Both the position numbers and the translations under genes were made by a program. Under the pieces are notes generated by a model. The model saw only the letters and a program-made list of their open reading frames with translations. It was not told the origin of the DNA and did not search any database. This document shows, piece by piece, positions 60,750-64,000 of a DNA stretch of 64,000 nt (positions within the stretch are counted from its first letter, which is position 1; the number at the start of each line of letters is the position of its first letter). Location: positions 412,960-476,959 of the forward strand of contig FN648069.1 in NCBI GenBank assembly GCA_000310025.1, in the 5' to 3' direction. Source of the DNA: Ectocarpus siliculosus (Eukaryota > Sar > Phaeophyceae > Ectocarpales > Ectocarpaceae).

Positions 60750-60809
60750 TCGATCTCCGTAGATCTTGTCCCACCCACTAGTGGGTGGGACAAGATCTAC
60801 GGAGATCGA
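60750..60809. repeat. Perfect 60-bp palindrome between two LRR acceptors
   Basis: Two 30-nt arms with no spacer. The left arm contains GATCTCCGTAGATCTTGTCC then CACCCACT, and the right arm is its exact reverse complement. It separates the acceptor of the minus cassette at 60681 from that of the plus cassette at 60871. Confidence 0.95.
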
Positions 60810-60870
60810 TCAAAGCCAACGGGCAATTGTAATTTTTTCCCCCGTGTTCGGACGACTCTTCTGCATGCAG

Positions 60871-60942
60871 GGGCCATCCCGCCGGAGCTGGGAAAGCTCG
60901 CAGCGCTGCGACGGCTCAACCTTCGGGGTAATCAGCTATCGG
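60871..60942 (+). CDS. LRR exon, 72 bp
   Basis: After GCATGCAG it encodes AIPPELGKLAALRRLNL then RGNQLSG. Donor GTGAGT. It is almost identical to the minus-strand cassette at 61775-61704, flanks included. Confidence 0.85.
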
Positions 60943-61045
60943 GTGAGTTGTTTGTTCAAGTGTAGTATGAATCCCGTGTATGCGCGGGATTCATGCATGT
61001 TGAGAACTCGAAAAGAAAAAACGCCCTTCGATCTGCTCAACTCAC

Positions 61046-61117
61046 CATCTAACCTGTTGAAGGAGAGGCGCAGGGACTCGAGGGCCCCAAGATCTCCTAG
61101 CTGAGGCGGCATGTGGC
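61046..61117 (-). CDS. LRR exon, 72 bp
   Basis: After CTACAG it encodes HMPPQLGDLGALESLRL then SFNRLDG. Donor GTGAGT. It is related to the plus-strand cassette at 62293. Confidence 0.8.
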
Positions 61118-61284
61118 CTGTAGATGAACGAGTCAAAGAAGAGTAATTTAGCGGGGTAAAGCAAAAAATGTCCCCCGAGTTCTAGAACACTGGTCCCGCC
61201 TACAGTAGGCGGGACCGACGACTAGAAAGCGTGGGGTTTATTTTTTGTCCTGCTCAGTTACTCGTTCCGTCCGTCCGCTTGTAG

Positions 61285-61356
61285 ACCCCATACCATCCGA
61301 GCTGGGGCACCTTTCGGCACTGTAGGAGCTCGACCCTACGTACAACGAGCCAAGCG
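61285..61356 (+). pseudogene. LRR exon with in-frame stop
   Basis: After CTTGTAG it encodes PIPSELGHLSAL, then TAG, then ELDPTYNEPSG. The exon is still exactly 72 bp with a usable GTGAGC donor, so splicing may persist although translation would stop. Confidence 0.8.
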
Positions 61357-61526
61357 GTGAGCCAACACGTGATTTGATAGCCCTTTCCCGACCGATTTTG
61401 CGTGAGTCTCGTGTATGAATCTCGCCGATGGGTGGGTGGGACAAGATCTACAGAGATCGGATATCCCAAAAAAAGAGTCGGGTGATTTATTTCTATATCC
61501 CCCGCTAATGTGTTAATCTTCTGCAG

Positions 61527-61598
61527 GTGCGATTCCGGCGCAGCTCGGTGCTCTAAATAAGCTCACGCTGCTCGACCTGCCCTACCACTAGCTCAGCG
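61527..61598 (+). pseudogene. LRR exon with stop and lost donor
   Basis: After CTGCAG it encodes AIPAQLGALNKLTLLDL, then PYH, then TAG and LS. The donor dinucleotide has become TT (GCG|TTGAGA). It is the same LRR type as the minus cassettes at 60681 and 62564. Confidence 0.8.
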
Positions 61599-61703
61599 TT
61601 GAGAGACTGATGAAATTTGATACTTTTCTTTCTCGAACATAATTATGTGTCCATTCACGCATACACGGGATTCATACTAACTGCACTTGAACAAACAACT
61701 CAC

Positions 61704-61775
61704 CGGATAGCTGATTACCCCGAAGGTTGAGCCGTCGCAGCGCTGCGAGCTTTCCCAGCTGCGGCGGGATGGCCC
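61704..61775 (-). CDS. LRR exon, 72 bp
   Basis: After GCATGCAG it encodes AIPPQLGKLAALRRLNL then RGNQLSG. Donor GTGAGT. It differs from the plus cassette at 60871 by very few bases and lies in opposite orientation. Confidence 0.85.
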
Positions 61776-61951
61776 CTGCATGCAGAAGAGTTGTCCGAAC
61801 ACGGGGAAAAAAATTACAATTGCCCGTTGGCTTTGATCGATTTCCGTAGATCTTGTCCCGCCCACTAGTGGGTTGGTGGGACAAGATCTACGGACATTTG
61901 CAATAGTCTTGATTTTTTTTCAAAGTTCTCTTCCATCCCAAATTCATGCAG

Positions 61952-62023
61952 GTGAAACACCGGCGTTGCTAGGACAGCTCAGGAACCTGCAGGTGCTCAG
62001 TCTACGCAGAAACAAGCTCACAT
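61952..62023 (+). CDS. LRR exon, 72 bp
   Basis: After CATGCAG it encodes ETPALLGQLRNLQVLSL then RRNKLT. Donor GTGAGT. The next minus cassette has been deleted, leaving only its donor scar at about 62163-62172. Confidence 0.75.
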
Positions 62024-62173
62024 GTGAGTTCTATGGCGGATTTGAGTGCGTCGTGGTGAAGGGTTTTCTTCCCGGCCTGATTCCACCGATGAATCTCGCC
62101 TACTGCATACGCGGGATTTATGCATGTTCAGAACTCGAAAGAAAAAAAATGATTTTCGATCTGTTGAACTCAC

Positions 62174-62235
62174 CCCGAGTTCTAGAAGATCGGTCCCGCC
62201 TACGCGTAGGCAGGGCCGATCTTGTAGAACTCGGG
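62174..62235. repeat. Acceptor-side palindrome, second sequence type
   Basis: CCGAGTTCTAGAAGATCGGT and CCCGCCTACGCGTAGG are followed by the near-complementary arm ending CTTGTAGAACTCGGG. It shares the GTCCCGCC/GGCGGGAC core with the other acceptor-side palindromes but has TTCTAGAA in place of GATCTACGG. Confidence 0.85.
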
Positions 62236-62292
62236 AGATTATTTTTTGCTTTCCCCCGCTAAATTACCTTGCTTCGACTCGTTCACCTACAG

Positions 62293-62364
62293 GACACATC
62301 CCGCCGCAGTTTGGGGATCTTGGCGCCCTGGAGTACCTCAACATCTTCAACAACGACTTAGATG
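62293..62364 (+). CDS. LRR exon, 72 bp
   Basis: After CCTACAG it encodes HIPPQFGDLGALEYLNI then FNNDLDG. Donor GTGAGT. Confidence 0.8.
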
Positions 62365-62492
62365 GTGAGTTCAACAGATCGAAAATCATGTTTTTTTCTT
62401 TCGAGTTCTGACCATGCATGAATCCCGCGTACGCAACAGCGGGACACATAAAGTTGGAGAAAAAAAGTATTCAAATTTCATCAGTCTCTCAC

Positions 62493-62564
62493 CGCTGAGC
62501 TGGTTGACGGACAGGTTGAGCCACGTGAGCTTTTTGAGAGCGCCGAGATGCGCCGGGATCGCAC
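62493..62564 (-). CDS. LRR exon, 72 bp
   Basis: After CTGCAG it encodes AIPAHLGALKKLTWLNL then SVNQLSG. Donor GTGAGA. It is the intact member of the type broken at 60629 and 61527. Confidence 0.85.
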
Positions 62565-62704
62565 CTGCAGAAGGAGTAGACATACAAATAAATCACCAGG
62601 CTCTCTTTTCTCAATATATTCAATCTCCGGAGATCTTGTCCCACCCACTGCAGTTGGTGGGATCTATTCTAGAAATTATAACACATGCCAGCGCCCTGAC
62701 TCAC

Positions 62705-62776
62705 CGCTTAGCAAGTTGGCACCAAGGTCGAGGTGTCGCAGTGCTGCGAGGTTCCCGAGCTCCGACGGGATGGGGC
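62705..62776 (-). CDS. LRR exon, 72 bp
   Basis: After CTTACAG it encodes PIPSELGNLAALRHLDL then GANLLSG. Donor GTGAGT. It is related to the plus cassette at 63671. Confidence 0.85.
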
Positions 62777-62963
62777 CTGTAAGCAGAAGTGCAATACACA
62801 TCAAGCGGGGAATAAAAAATAAATAACCCGCCTCTCTATTTTGAAGACAACTCATCTCCGTAGATCTTGTCCCGCCTACTAGTTGGCGTCCGCTCACGTA
62901 GTTCGTAGGGCACAACCTACATCAATTTTGAGTTTTTGTTTTTTCGCTGCCGTGCACTTGCAG

Positions 62964-63035
62964 GTCACATCCCCATGGAGCTAGGAGCTTTCAGCGAGCT
63001 GCAGTTGCTCAAGCTTGAGGAGAACCAGCTTACCG
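62964..63035 (+). CDS. LRR exon, 72 bp
   Basis: After CTTGCAG it encodes HIPMELGAFSELQLLKL then EENQLTG. Donor GTAAGT. Confidence 0.8.
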
Positions 63036-63175
63036 GTAAGTTCTTTGCGGTGAAAGGAAGACTTAAGTTTTCTTGGAACACGCATCCTGCGCACGCGTGC
63101 GCGGGGTTCATCTTGGAATACGGCAACTTGGCAGAAGAATATTAGAACTGTGCGCTACGTGCCTTAGTGACTCAC

Positions 63176-63247
63176 CGCTCAGCTCGTTCACGTTGAGGGA
63201 TAGGGTTTGGAGCGCGGTTAGGTTTCTCAGCTCCGCCGGGATGGTGC
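63176..63247 (-). CDS. LRR exon, 72 bp
   Basis: After GGCAG it encodes TIPAELRNLTALQTLSL then NVNELSG. Donor GTGAGT. Confidence 0.8.
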
Positions 63248-63428
63248 CTGCCAGACGAAGGGGTAACAAGAAGTTAGCGGGAGAAAATACAAAAAATATC
63301 CCCCAGCGTCTAGTCTAGAAAAACGGTCCCGCCAATGCAGTTGGCGTCCACTCAATGGTCTAGAAGCCGGGGCATTGTTTTTGTTTTGACCCGTAACCAT
63401 CACTCCGTTTTCTTTCTTCCACTTACAA

Positions 63429-63500
63429 GCCCCATCCCGCCGGCGCTGGGAAAGCTCGCAGCGCTTCAAGATCTGTACCTCTACGGGAACCAGCTAAGCG
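63429..63500 (+). pseudogene. LRR exon with both splice sites lost
   Basis: The frame gives PIPPALGKLAALQDLYL then YGNQLS and is open, but the acceptor reads ACAA instead of ACAG and the donor reads AT instead of GT. Decay here has hit splicing before coding. Confidence 0.75.
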
Positions 63501-63670
63501 ATGAGACACTGTTGAAATGAGTTAAGAAAAATACCCATGAATTTTCAGGATGAATCTCGTGTATTGCGTAGGTGGGACAAGATCTACGGAGATGAGTTGT
63601 CTTCAATATAGAGAGGCGGGTTGTTTGATTTCATTTCCCCGCTTGATGTGTATCGCACTCCTGCTTACAG

Positions 63671-63739
63671 GCCCCATCTCGCCGGAGCTCGGGAACCTCG
63701 CAGCACTGCGACGCCTCGACCTTCACTCCAACATAAGTG
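63671..63739 (+). CDS. LRR exon, 69 bp
   Basis: After GCTTACAG it encodes PISPELGNLAALRRLDL then HSNISG, one residue shorter than the others but in phase. Donor GTATGT. Confidence 0.75.
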
Positions 63740-63867
63740 GTATGTGGTATAATTTCTAAAATAAATCCCACCAACTAGTGGGCGGGACAAGAACTACGGA
63801 GATCGATATAAGCCAGCGGGCAATTGTAATTTATCCCCCCGTGTTCGGACAACTCTTCTGCGTGCAG

Positions 63868-63939
63868 GGGCCATCCCGCCGGAGCTGGGAAAGCTCACAG
63901 CGCTGCGATGGCTCAATCTTCGGAGTAATCAGCTATCCA
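63868..63939 (+). CDS. LRR exon, 72 bp, last before the edge
   Basis: After CGTGCAG it encodes AIPPELGKLTALRWLNL then RSNQLS. Donor GTGAGT. Third member of the type at 60871 and 61704. The array continues beyond the window. Confidence 0.8.
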
Positions 63940-64000
63940 GTGAGTTGTTTGTTCAACTGTAGTATGAATCCCGTGTATACATACGTGGGAATCATATACC

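Overview
The window looks like nuclear DNA of a brown alga, most like Ectocarpus. The reasons are intron-rich genes with short GT-AG introns full of minisatellites, a plastid-targeted protein with a bipartite presequence, and an array of 72-bp leucine-rich-repeat (LRR) exons like those of the ectocarpalean LRR receptors. This is inference from sequence character; no search was run. Two N-gaps, one in and one beside G/C homopolymers, show it is a scaffold.

Layout. 0-8 kb: the last exon of a gene entering from the left, a broken ankyrin-like reading frame, then intergenic minisatellites. 8.3-16.5 kb (minus): a multi-exon WD40-repeat protein whose 5' end I could not find. 19.4-20.1 kb (plus): a two-exon twin CX9C (CHCH) protein of 84 residues. 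20.9-24.6 kb (minus): a five-exon plastid-targeted relative of the YchF/OLA1 GTPase with a degenerate P-loop. 24.9-46.2 kb (plus): a 20-exon UTP20 (DRIM) gene, the large HEAT-like scaffold of the small-subunit processome, sharing a 316-bp divergent intergenic region with the YchF-like gene. 48.2-52.6 kb (minus): a seven-exon protein kinase of about 967 residues with SAM-like and coiled-coil segments. 52.8-58.1 kb: a decayed retroelement-like stretch bounded by direct repeats. Exon borders for UTP20, the YchF-like gene, the kinase and the CHCH gene were read by hand from splice sites and phase continuity; the joins close in frame apart from one base in UTP20 exon 17.

The most unusual part is 59.7-64.0 kb, an array running off the right edge. 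It holds 19 LRR exons, mostly exactly 72 bp and all in the same phase, lying in BOTH orientations. Different palindrome families sit between acceptors (head-to-head) and between donors (tail-to-tail). The arrangement suggests alternating-orientation LRR cassettes that can be flipped, lost or duplicated through palindromes, comparable in logic to a bacterial shufflon, and could feed two interleaved genes on opposite strands. Several cassettes are dead (stop codons, lost splice sites, truncation at a palindrome), as expected of a reservoir under rapid turnover.

Mobile and repetitive DNA is otherwise mostly intronic: a TA-flanked MITE family with an identifiable empty site, a 55-bp sequence repeated just upstream of several splice acceptors, and minisatellites that begin at splice donors.
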